In this document: positions 8,701 through 15,598 of the stretch, piece by piece
Layout of the letters: each line of letters begins with the position of its first letter
Position numbering within the stretch: the first letter of the stretch is position 1
NCBI GenBank assembly: GCA_002352605.1
Contig: DEIP01000136.1
Span: forward strand, 1-20,442
From: Desulfobacteraceae bacterium UBA2771
GTDB lineage: Bacteria > Desulfobacterota > Desulfobacteria > Desulfobacterales > Desulfosarcinaceae
Reading direction: 5' to 3'
Length of the DNA: 20,442 bases
Made by a program: the position numbers and the translations under genes
The notes under the pieces: generated by a model
Database searches by the model: none
What the model was told of the DNA's origin: nothing
The model's input: the letters and a program-made list of their open reading frames with translations, nothing else

Positions 8701-8899
8701 TGCCAGCGGGGCCGGGTCAGGGGCACAAAGGGCCATCGGCACCGGCGTACTGGGAGGGATGGTGACCTCCACCCTTCTGGTGATTCTGTTCGCGCCGCTT
8801 TTTTATGTGATAATCTATAAAGCATTGGGAAAACACAGAAAACGAGTAACCATGAAGCACGTTGCTGAAAGTACGTCAGGGGGGCAATCACATGAATAG
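5717..8899 (+). CDS. RND efflux pump, HAE1 family (AcrB/MexB-like) inner-membrane transporter
   Basis: The 1060-residue protein has normal length for a hydrophobe/amphiphile efflux-1 pump, which expels drugs, solvents or bile-like compounds using the proton gradient. It begins MLSKFFLDRPVFAWVIAII, the classic first helix. Proton-relay residues are present: Asp408-Asp409 in GLLVDDAIVVVENV and Lys945 in TTKNAILIVQFA, matching AcrB Asp407/Asp408 and Lys940. Two large periplasmic loops lie between helices 1-2 and 7-8. ATG 5717 was preferred to GTG 5714 because GGAGG (5706-5710) is better spaced for it. Its stop overlaps the outer-membrane-factor start by eight bases. Substrates cannot be predicted from the sequence. 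Confidence 0.97.
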   Translation: MLSKFFLDRPVFAWVIAIIMMTGGLLAIYNLPISQYPPIAPPSIAIDSFFPGASGETVENTVTQIIEQKMTGLDAMIYLSGTSSSSGASRIELTFAPGTDPDLAWSKVQNKLQLAMASLPDVVQRSGVKVSKSTRNYLIIVGLISEDGSMSGEDLRDYAQSNLEKILSRVPGVGEVENFGTQYAMRVWVNPDKLTNYHLTMEDVIMALRAYNVEVSAGQFGGMPANKGQRLNAAIIVQHLLHTPEEFAAIPIRTNPDGSVVRIEDIGRTELGAERYDAIGNFNGKPAAAMAIRQAAGANALHTANAVKQKLEEMSRYFPPGMKVIYPYDTTPFTQVAIEEVVKTLFEAVFLVFVIMYLFMGTFRATLIPTIAVPVVLLGTFAVLGFFGFSINMLTMFAMVLAIGLLVDDAIVVVENVERIMSEEGLPAKEATAKSMDQITSALIGIGLVLSAVFGPMAFFPGSTGVIYRQFSVTVITSMLLSVLVALILTPVLCASFLKPVPKGHEPADNAVFFLRPFFRWFDRVFFRTRDLYVKLVGRVLVKKLRYLFLFLLIAGAMGYLYQRMPTAYLPDEDQGVLYIQAMLPSGSTLEQTQKVLAQVKDHFLVKEKDGVDSFLSVAGISFGGGGQNMGLGFVKLKDWKLRQRPDLKVKAIAGRAMGAFSKIKGAMVFAFPPPAVIELGQATGFDFQLQDRGGLGHAKLMAARNQLLGMAAQDPRLIRVRPNGMEDVPEYRIDVDWDKAGALGVPISSIHNTIAAAFGSAYVNDFIQAGRVKRVFVQADAPYRMLPNDLKKLYVRNSMGKMVPFSSVASGRWTQGSPKLERFNAFPAISIWGEPAPGKSSGEAMQAMEEIVSKLPQGIGFDWTGLSYQERMAGSQAPLLYAFSIFVVFLCLAALYESWPIPIAILLTLPLGVIGGVVASSMRGLPNDVYFQIGMLTTLGLTTKNAILIVQFARARVDEGVGLVEATLEAAKLRLRPIIMTSLAFGFGVLPLALASGAGSGAQRAIGTGVLGGMVTSTLLVILFAPLFYVIIYKALGKHRKRVTMKHVAESTSGGQSHE

Positions 8900-10301
8900 G
8901 CGGTTATTGATTCTATTGGCCGGCATCAGCCTCTTTCTGGGCGCCTGCTCCCTGGCTCCGAAATACCAACAGCCCCGGGCGCCGATACCGGCGCAGTGGC
9001 CTCAGGGCGAAGCCTACAAAGACACACCGGCCATATCCGGAACACCGACAGTCCAATCGTTGAAATGGCAGGAATTTTTCACCGATGAAAAGCTTCAAGA
9101 GATTATTGAGACCGCCTTGAGCAACAACCGCGACCTGCGGCTGGCCGCCTTGAATGTGGAAAGGGCGCGCGCCCTGTACGGTATTCAACGGGCGGAACTG
9201 TTTCCTGCGGTCAATGCGGTGGGGGCGGGGGGCAAACAACGTCGGTCCGCCGATCTTATCGGCCCCGGGGATTCGAGGACAATTGAACAATACAGTGTCG
9301 GTCTGGGTGTCGCTTCCTGGGAGATCGATTTTTTCGGCCGGATCCGCAGTCTGAAAGATCAGGCACTGGAAGCGTACCTGGCCACAGAGCAGGCTCGTCG
9401 CAGCGCACAGATCGCACTGATGGCCGAGGTCGCCAGGGCCTATCTGACCCTTGCCGCGGACAGGGAAAACCTCAAGCTGGCCCGATCCACCCTTGAGACC
9501 CAGCAGGAATCCTATGATCTCATCCGGAAGAGTTATCAAATTGGGCTCGCGACGGAAATTGATCTGCGTCGTTCGCAAACCCAGGTGGAGGCGGCGCGAA
9601 GAGATGTCCCCCGCTATACGCAACTGACGGCACAGGACCTGAACGCCCTGAACCTATTGGCCGGCGCTCCGGTGCCCGAAGATCTCCTGCCGGTAAACTT
9701 GGGCGGCGTTATGCCGCCCAAAGAAATTTCTCCCGGGCTGTCCTCCGAGGCGCTTTTGAACCGGCCTGATATTGTAGCGGCGGAACACCGGCTCAAGGGG
9801 TCCTATGCCTTTATCGGAGCGGCCCGGGCCGCTTTCTTCCCCCGCATTGCTTTAACTACCTCGCTGGGAACCGCAAGCGATGAGCTATCCGGGCTGTTCA
9901 GCTCGGGCTCGGGGACCTGGAACTTTGCGCCGCGGATTGTCATGCCGATTTTTGACGCCCGCACCTGGGCCGCGCTGCGGGTCAGCGAAGCCGATCAAAA
10001 AATTATCCTGACCGAGTATGAGAAAGCCATCCAGACGGCTTTCCGGGAAGTGACCGATGCCCTTGCCGTGCAGGGCACCATCAACCAGCAGGTGTCGGCG
10101 CAACAATCTCTCGTGGGTGCGGCCGCAGAAACCTATCGCCTCTCAAATAAACGTTACACAATAGGAATTGATCATTATCTTAGCGTGTTAGATGCACATC
10201 GATCGCTCTATTTCCAGGAGCAGGTCCTGATCTCGCTACGCCTTGCCAGGCTTGCCAACCAGGTGAGGCTCTACGCGGTATTGGGCGGTGGGACTGAGTA
10301 A
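8892..10301 (+). CDS. RND efflux outer-membrane factor, NodT/OprM family lipoprotein
   Basis: This 469-residue protein forms the outer-membrane exit channel and periplasmic tunnel of the tripartite pump. The signal peptide MNRRLLILLAGISLFLGAC carries lipobox LGAC with Cys19. Two tandem outer-membrane efflux repeats follow (about 70-255 and 275-460), with characteristic motifs such as ASWEIDFFGRIRSLKDQA, ARAAFFPRIALTTSLG and NKRYTIGIDHYLSVLDA. The ATG at 8892 was chosen because it starts the signal peptide, has an AGGGGGG ribosome-binding tract just upstream, and overlaps the pump's TAG. The longer frame back to 8862 adds no sensible N-terminus. It completes the efflux operon. Confidence 0.95.
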   Translation: MNRRLLILLAGISLFLGACSLAPKYQQPRAPIPAQWPQGEAYKDTPAISGTPTVQSLKWQEFFTDEKLQEIIETALSNNRDLRLAALNVERARALYGIQRAELFPAVNAVGAGGKQRRSADLIGPGDSRTIEQYSVGLGVASWEIDFFGRIRSLKDQALEAYLATEQARRSAQIALMAEVARAYLTLAADRENLKLARSTLETQQESYDLIRKSYQIGLATEIDLRRSQTQVEAARRDVPRYTQLTAQDLNALNLLAGAPVPEDLLPVNLGGVMPPKEISPGLSSEALLNRPDIVAAEHRLKGSYAFIGAARAAFFPRIALTTSLGTASDELSGLFSSGSGTWNFAPRIVMPIFDARTWAALRVSEADQKIILTEYEKAIQTAFREVTDALAVQGTINQQVSAQQSLVGAAAETYRLSNKRYTIGIDHYLSVLDAHRSLYFQEQVLISLRLARLANQVRLYAVLGGGTE

Positions 10302-10363
10302 AGATAACGAGCAGTCCTCAGGCAAACAGCCAATTTTTCTCGACGAAGGTAAAAATATCGGCC

Positions 10364-12109
10364 ATGACCGTCGTCCCCCGTAGACAACTCTATCTGACGG
10401 CCCTTTTCATCCTTCTTGTCGTGCTGTTGCTGCTGGTCTTTATCAGCGTTTCCACTTACCGGAACCTGAATCGTGAAAGAAACGCCGCCATGGAAACGGT
10501 CCACCGCCAGGCTCTGACCCTGATTAATGCACTGGAAGCCGGGGCCCGGGCCGGCATGATGATGCAGATGGCCGGCAAGGATGCCATCGGGAATCTGGTC
10601 CACAAAATCGGCAGGTCCGACGACGTCAATTACCTTTGCCTGGTGAATGCGGTTGGTGAGGTGGTGCACCACTCCATCCCCTCCATAGAGGGCACCCGGG
10701 CCCTGTGGTGACCTGAATTGGTCCGGGCGGATAATGTCCGCACCCGGGTGCGTCGGCTGGCTGACGGCACCCGGGTTTACTAGGTGGCCAAGCCCTTTAT
10801 GCCCATGGGCATCCATTTGGATCCCGGCGGGTCATCGGCAGGAGATCAGGGATCCACACGCCCGGCCCATATTCATTCCCGCGCCACCGTCTATTTGGGA
10901 ATGACCATGGCGGTCTATGAAGCCGCCCGGCAGTCGGACCTTCATCACGCCATGATCATGGGGGGCATCGTCCTGGCGTTGGGTGGCGGCGGGATCTATT
11001 TTTTTATCGTGCTCCGAAGCTACTATCTGCTCAACCGGACCCTCCAGGAAACCCGGGACTATACCCGGCAGGTCATCGCCAGCATGGTCCACGGCGTGTT
11101 GAGTATCGACACCGGCGGCAGGGTGGTTTCCTGTAACCGGCAGGCATTGTTTCTGCTGAGCATGCCGGCAACGACCATCGACCCGATCGACCTGAAAACG
11201 GTCTTCGATTTTCAGGAAACCGGCATCGCGCAGACGATCGACCAAGGGGTCCCGGTAATGAACCGGGAGATCCGGTATCACCGGGACCAAGATGACTGGC
11301 TTCCGCTGCTGTTGACTGTGACGCCCATTCAGGATGAAGCGGGAAACCGCAACGGTGCGGTGGTGGTGCTCAGGGATTTGAGCGAGATCAAACGGCTGGA
11401 AGCGCAGGTGCGGCGCACCGAAAGACTGGCGGCGGTCGGCCGGCCTGGCGCCGGGGTGGCCCACGAAATCCGAAACCCGCTCAGTTCCATCCGTGGGTTT
11501 GCCTACCTTCTCGGGCGGGACCACGGGAAGGAAACCCCCCAACGGGAATATGCCGATGTCATGGTGCGTGAGATCGACCGGATCAACCATGTCGTGACGG
11601 ATCTGCTCGATTTTTCCCGGCCGATGGTACTGGAGCCGGAAGCCACGATGCTTTCCGATCTCGTCGATCATGTGGTCTCCCTGGTATCCGCCGATACAAA
11701 AACCCATGGCATCGATATCCACGTTGATTGCCCAACCGGGATGCCGCCCGTGTCGCTGGATCCAAACCAGATTACCCAGGCCTTGCTCAACCTGATGCTC
11801 AATGCCATCAACGCCGTGGAAACCGGAGGCGCTGTTCGGATCCGGACTTCGGTCCTCCATGAAGGGGAAGGGGTGGAAGTCCAGGTGGAGGACAACGGCC
11901 ATGGAATTGACCCGGAAGTTCAGGAAAAAATTTTCGAACCCTTCTACACCACCCGGGAGCGGGGAACCGGCCTGGGACTGGCCATGGTGCGAAAAATCGC
12001 TGAAAATCATGACGGTGGAGTCGGTGTGGAGAGCCCGCCGCCGGGAAAACGAGGCGGCACCCGATTCACCCTCTTCCTGCGGAATATGCAGACACGAGCG
12101 ATCCCATGA
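10364..12109 (+). pseudogene. PAS-containing sensor histidine kinase (ZraS-like), broken by two in-frame stops
   Basis: One continuous frame of 581 codons encodes a membrane sensor kinase but is interrupted by TGA at 10709 (codon 116) and TAG at 10781 (codon 140). Recognisable parts, in order: first membrane helix (9-30); periplasmic sensor region; second helix (about 195-222); a PAS domain (about 236-330); HisKA with His367 in AHEIRNPLSSIRGF; and HATPase with the N box (LLNLMLNAINAV), DNGHGI and FEPFYTTRERGTGLGLAM. The sequence on both sides of each stop stays family-like, so the stops sit inside an otherwise complete gene. The helix before the histidine reads GRPGAG where the family normally has GRLAAG. 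A 441-residue product from GTG 10784 would keep the kinase part but lose most of the sensor. It lies 62 bases after the efflux operon. Confidence 0.8.
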
Positions 12110-13461
12110 CGGCAAAGATACTCGTAGTAGACGACGACTCCTCCCACCGAACCATGCTGAAGGCCGTCCTGTCGGCCGAGGGCTACCAGGTGCAGGAGGC
12201 CGACGACGGCGACACGGCCTGCCGGGCGGTGGAAAAATATCTCTTCGATCTGGTGCTCATGGACCTGCGCATGAAGCGCATGGACGGCGATGCGGCCCAG
12301 AAAAAGATTGCCGTCATCAGCCCCGGCACCCCGGTGGTCATCATGACCGCCTACGGATCGGTGCGCTCGGCCGTCGAAGCCCTGAAAGGCGGCGCCCACG
12401 ACTACCTCACCAAACCCATCGATGTCGACGAGCTGAGAATTTTGGTCACCAAGACCCTGCATCACCGCATGCTGGAAGAAGAAAACCTCAACCTCAAGGA
12501 GCGACTGGACGCGCGCTTCGATTTCGGGGAGATCATCGGCCGGAGTCCCTCCATGCGGGAACTCTTCGAGACCCTGGCACTGGTGGCCCCGTCGGAGGCC
12601 ACGGTTTAGATTCAGGGCGCTAGCGGCACCGGAAAAGAGCTGGTGGCCAACGCCATTCACCACAACAGCCTCCGCAAGGACCGTCCCTTCGTGAAGGTCA
12701 ACTGCGCCGCCCTGCCCGAAACGCTGCTGGAGAACGAGCTTTTCGGACATGAAAAAGGCGCCTTTACCGGTGCAAGCGGGCCGAAAAAAGGGTGGTTCCG
12801 GCTGGCGGACCGGGGCACCCTCTTTTTGGATGAAATCGCGGAAATGACCCCGGCCACCCAAGCCAAGATCCTGCGCGTCCTCCAGGAAAGGGAGTTCGAA
12901 CCGGTGGGCGGCACCCGGACCATCCACGTCGACGTGCGGATCATCTCGGCCACCAACCGCAACCTGGAAGCGGAGATCGCCGCCGGCCGATTCCGGGAGG
13001 ATCTTTACTACCGGCTCAATGTGGTCATGGTCAAGGTGCCTCTCCTGAGAAACCGCTCAGCCGATATACCACTGCTGGCCGATTATTTTCTCGACCGGTA
13101 TGCCAAAAAGAACCACCGCCGCCTCAAAGGCTTCCGCCCCCGGGCCATGGATCTTCTGTTGCGGCATGCCTGGCCGGGTAACATCCGGGAACTGGAAAAC
13201 GTCATCGAGCGGGCGGTGATCATGGATAGGGGTGATACGGTGGGCCCGGAACATTTGCCCACCGCCCTCCTGGATCATGATGCCAATCAACCGGCCAAGG
13301 CACCGGTGCTGGCGTCGGGTCGATCACTGAAGGAGGTGGAGAAGGAGATGATCCTGAAAACCCTCGAGGAGATGGGCGGCAACCGGACACGGACGGCCGA
13401 GGTGTTGGGCATCAGCCGCCGGACCCTGCAGCTGAAGCTCAAAGATTACGGCATCAACTGA
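12106..13461 (+). pseudogene. Sigma-54-dependent response regulator (ZraR/NtrC-like), broken by an in-frame TAG
   Basis: The 451-codon frame starts in an ATGA overlap with the kinase. It has a receiver domain (1-120: VVDDD, phospho-acceptor Asp in LVLMDLRM, TAYGS, Lys in TKPID), an AAA+ sigma-54 activation domain (GASGTGKE, GAFTGA, LFLDEIAEM, arginine-finger region) and a Fis-type helix-turn-helix (NRTRTAEVLGISRRTLQLKL). TAG at 12607 (codon 168) falls where the family has a hydrophobic residue, usually Leu, in the strand leading into Walker A. The stop would yield a receiver-only fragment. Other conserved positions also look altered: GAS for GES in Walker A, GWF for GRF after GAFTGA, and RNRSADIP for the usual acidic R-ED-IP motif. 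This is consistent with loss of constraint. Confidence 0.8.
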
Positions 13462-13606
13462 TCTACCTGCAACAGCCGGCATATCATCGACGCTCGACCT
13501 TCCCATCCCAGCAAAATCTCTCCCATCCACAGACTGTTGATCGGATGGCTGGTGGTGGCGGTCAGTGTAAACGCGATGCGTATTTCCAATATCGGACCGT
13601 GGGTAA

Positions 13607-13783
13607 TCAATCCCCCTTCCGGTCCCTTAAAAACGCATCCAGGGCTTCGATCACCACGCCGGTGACCGTGCTTCCGTTTTCCTTGGCGTATTTTTCAGCA
13701 CGTTCGGCCAACCGACAGGGTAAGTGAATCAGGATCTGTTCGGTGCCGTCGTGGCGGGAGAGCGGTTTGGGCCGGTCTTTCAT
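13607..13783 (-). CDS. Small ribbon-helix-helix (CopG-like) DNA-binding protein
   Basis: A 58-codon frame starts at an ATG preceded by AAAGGAG with five-base spacing, a strong ribosome-binding site. The peptide has a basic start, a short strand-like segment (EQILIHLP, 15-22), a helix (CRLAERAEKYAKENG, 23-37) and a second helix (TVTGVVIEALDAFLRD, 39-54). This is the beta-helix-helix order of the Arc/MetJ/CopG fold. Such proteins act as dimers as antitoxins or small repressors. No toxin gene is visible on either side, so it may be an orphan antitoxin or a stand-alone regulator. It sits downstream of the RodZ-like gene on the same strand and is convergent with the broken response regulator. Confidence 0.65.
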   Translation of the reverse strand: MKDRPKPLSRHDGTEQILIHLPCRLAERAEKYAKENGSTVTGVVIEALDAFLRDRKGD

Positions 13784-13841
13784 GAGGCTCCTTTCGGGGT
13801 GATTCAGATTGATTTTTTAGGCCGATGAATTCCGGAAAGCC

Positions 13842-15230
13842 TCATCGGATCTCAAAGAAAAGGCGTCGCAGCACCTTTCCGCCGGCCGAGGTGATGTCGA
13901 CTCGCCATTCGCCCCGATAACGATTATTTGAAATGCTCTGGAAACTCCATGTCCGCCAGTGGGTGGACCGCACATCCAGGGTGACATCACTGATTTTATT
14001 GCCTTTAAAATAGTAGATATGCCGAATCTGGGATGGAATCTGCTTGGCGCCAATTTGGTTCCACACGTAAACCCGTCGGACGGAAGCGGTAAAAGAGGTG
14101 CCGATACCGACCGGCATCCGGTCTTTTATTGTTAAACAGATACCGGCCCTCAACACCTTTAGATTTGAACCGGTGGTTGCCGATTCAGACTTGCTCGCCG
14201 ATTCAGACTTGGTCGATGATTCAGACTTGGTCGATGATGAGGATGGCAGCTGTTGATCCGCAGGCCGGCTGAGAGGAGCAAAAAGTTCCTTTTTATGGGT
14301 TGGTTCTACCCGTTCATTGGAAGTTACGGATGCATCATTGGATCTTGATTCAAAGCGCTTTTTTCCGGCAGCCACGGCAGGGAGGGGGGGAGGCGCCTTA
14401 TCTTTCAGAGTATGCATTTCGGCAACGATCGGTGGATTTTCTTGGTAGATAAACAGATGATAAAATCCGAAACCGGCCAGCACCAGAATACCGGCGCCAA
14501 ATAGCGCAACACAAAAAACCAGCCAGGTTCGCCGATCGGTTAACCGGCAATGGGTAACCACAGCCAAAGCGGTTTTCTTGAAGATCGGAACGATGGCTTT
14601 GAAAGCATCGCGCTTTTTTTGTATCGACGGACCGATCGCTTTGATCGAGGCGCTCGCTCTCTTTACCGAAGGGCCCCTTAACAGTGATGAGAAGGCAAGC
14701 GCTTTTCGTTTTGAGCTGATTGCGATTAGCGATGAAGGAATCCTTTTGAATGGAATGAAGAACTTTTTCAGTGGCGGGGTTGTCGCCTTCAATGATGCGC
14801 TTTTGGCCTTTAGGTTGGATGAAACGGCATTGAATGAAGATCTGATTTTTCCAACCAGGGAAACGGTGGGTTGCTTCCGCACCTCCCTTTTGGGCTTCTT
14901 GGATGGGTCGTCCCTGCCGATATGCTTCGAAAATTCGGTTTGAATTTTTTCGGTTTGATTCCGCTTTTCATTCAGGGAATCGTACAATTTGAGGGCTTCA
15001 TCGACGTTGCCCCCAATTAATCTGGAATAAGAGGAGATATACCCTCTGATATAAGGACCTTGCGGAAGTTTCTCAAACTCATCTTTTTCAATGTAATCCA
15101 GATAAAATTCTGAAATCTTGGTCAATCGGGAAACTTCACTCAAACTGATATCCTTGGCTTCTCTCTCTTTTTTAAGGTAAATTCCAACTGTTTCCATCGT
15201 ACCGTCCCCAAGAGATACCGCCTCTTCCAT
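13842..15230 (-). CDS. RodZ-like HTH, single-pass membrane protein with C-terminal DUF2914
   Basis: The N-terminus (about 14-86) is a RodZ-type helix-turn-helix (GIYLKKEREAKDISLSEVSR, then LPQGPYIRGYISSYSRLIG). In RodZ this domain binds MreB on the cytoplasmic side. Residues 124-226 are a Ser/Lys/Ala-rich basic linker with a degenerate repeat of roughly 14 residues. One membrane helix spans about 235-258. The extracytoplasmic part has a low-complexity Ser/Lys/Glu stretch (331-352) and ends in a DUF2914-type domain (about 356-462: IKDRMPVGIGTSF, IRHIYYFKG, HWRTWSF, GEWRVDITSAGGKVL). Start 15230 has AGGAA upstream; Met12 is an alternative. A role in envelope organisation is plausible but inferred, and no morphogenesis genes are adjacent. 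Confidence 0.8.
   Translation of the reverse strand: MEEAVSLGDGTMETVGIYLKKEREAKDISLSEVSRLTKISEFYLDYIEKDEFEKLPQGPYIRGYISSYSRLIGGNVDEALKLYDSLNEKRNQTEKIQTEFSKHIGRDDPSKKPKREVRKQPTVSLVGKIRSSFNAVSSNLKAKSASLKATTPPLKKFFIPFKRIPSSLIAISSKRKALAFSSLLRGPSVKRASASIKAIGPSIQKKRDAFKAIVPIFKKTALAVVTHCRLTDRRTWLVFCVALFGAGILVLAGFGFYHLFIYQENPPIVAEMHTLKDKAPPPLPAVAAGKKRFESRSNDASVTSNERVEPTHKKELFAPLSRPADQQLPSSSSTKSESSTKSESASKSESATTGSNLKVLRAGICLTIKDRMPVGIGTSFTASVRRVYVWNQIGAKQIPSQIRHIYYFKGNKISDVTLDVRSTHWRTWSFQSISNNRYRGEWRVDITSAGGKVLRRLFFEIR
14182..14235. repeat. 18-bp minisatellite, three copies
   Basis: The unit begins GATTCAGACTTG and recurs at exact 18-base spacing from 14182, 14200 and 14218. The last two copies are identical, and the first differs at three bases. 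The array encodes the hexapeptide series TKSESS, TKSESA, SKSESA in the extracytoplasmic linker of the RodZ-like protein. Copy-number change would keep the frame. Confidence 0.85.
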
Positions 15231-15598
15231 TTCAATTATTCCTACTGATTGTCCTTTGTAACCGGCTTGGCCTATGGTTGTGCGGGATGATCATCTGCGA
15301 GGAAGAGAAACAAAGAACAATTGACCACGCCGAACCATGGTCAATGCTTTTCTCGGAAAGCATGCGTGGTATCGTTTGCCGAGGTGACTAAGGATGGTGA
15401 ACTTTATAAAGTGAATATAACTACTTGCCTTTTCGTCCGGCTTCCGTTTTGCCTGATTGTTAATCAAACCGGCGAACGCAAATCCTGCGCAATCAAGTTC
15501 ACTTTATTTCGTCCCCGATCCTAAGTGGCCAAGAACGGCAGTGTCATTCCGTATTGCCAAATAAGTAACAAATTAAATTAATTTGGACAACCGTGAAA
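15231..15598. other. Gene-free spacer with several inverted repeats
   Basis: No convincing gene is present. The spacer lies between two minus-strand genes and must hold the end of the membrane-protein operon and the promoter of the RodZ-like gene. Visible structure: TTGACCA/TGGTCAA (15321-15327 with 15338-15344); ATGCTTT/AAAGCAT (15344-15350 with 15357-15363); ACCACGC/GCGTGGT (15324-15330 with 15364-15370), which competes with the first pair; a 28-base imperfect inverted repeat (15388-15415 with 15498-15525); and the palindrome AAATTAATTT (15575-15584). No clear -35/-10 pair or T-tract terminator was found. Confidence 0.6.
15388..15525. repeat. Imperfect 28-bp inverted repeats around an 82-bp core, possible miniature element
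   Basis: The left arm (15388-15415, CTAAGGAT...ATAAAGTGAA) and right arm (15498-15525, TTCACTTTAT...ATCCTAAG) match at about 21 of 28 positions when one is reverse-complemented. The core contains a smaller hairpin, TGATT-GTT-AATCA. The size and terminal symmetry resemble a miniature inverted-repeat element or folded repeat. No target-site duplication was recognised, and copies elsewhere cannot be checked here. Confidence 0.35.

Noticed and set aside
10832..12115. 427-codon minus-strand open frame
   Set aside because: It is antisense to the histidine kinase, very rich in His/Asp/Gly as expected for the reverse of a GC-rich gene, and has no ribosome-binding site.
11802..12623. 273-codon plus-strand frame spanning the kinase-regulator junction
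   Set aside because: It is an alternate frame of two recognisable genes, Arg/Pro/Gly-rich with no domain.
13462..13606. Short hydrophobic frame (LLIGWLVVAVSVNAM) on the plus strand after the response regulator
   Set aside because: It has no ATG or ribosome-binding site in frame and continues antisense to the small ribbon-helix-helix gene, so it is probably chance.
13822..13848. CCGATGA/TCATCGG stem at the end of the RodZ-like gene as a terminator
   Set aside because: It lacks a T tract in the direction of transcription and has a 13-base loop.
14181..14235. Regularly spaced repeats as a CRISPR array
   Set aside because: The repeats are contiguous 18-base units with no unique spacers, lie inside a coding frame, and have no cas genes nearby.
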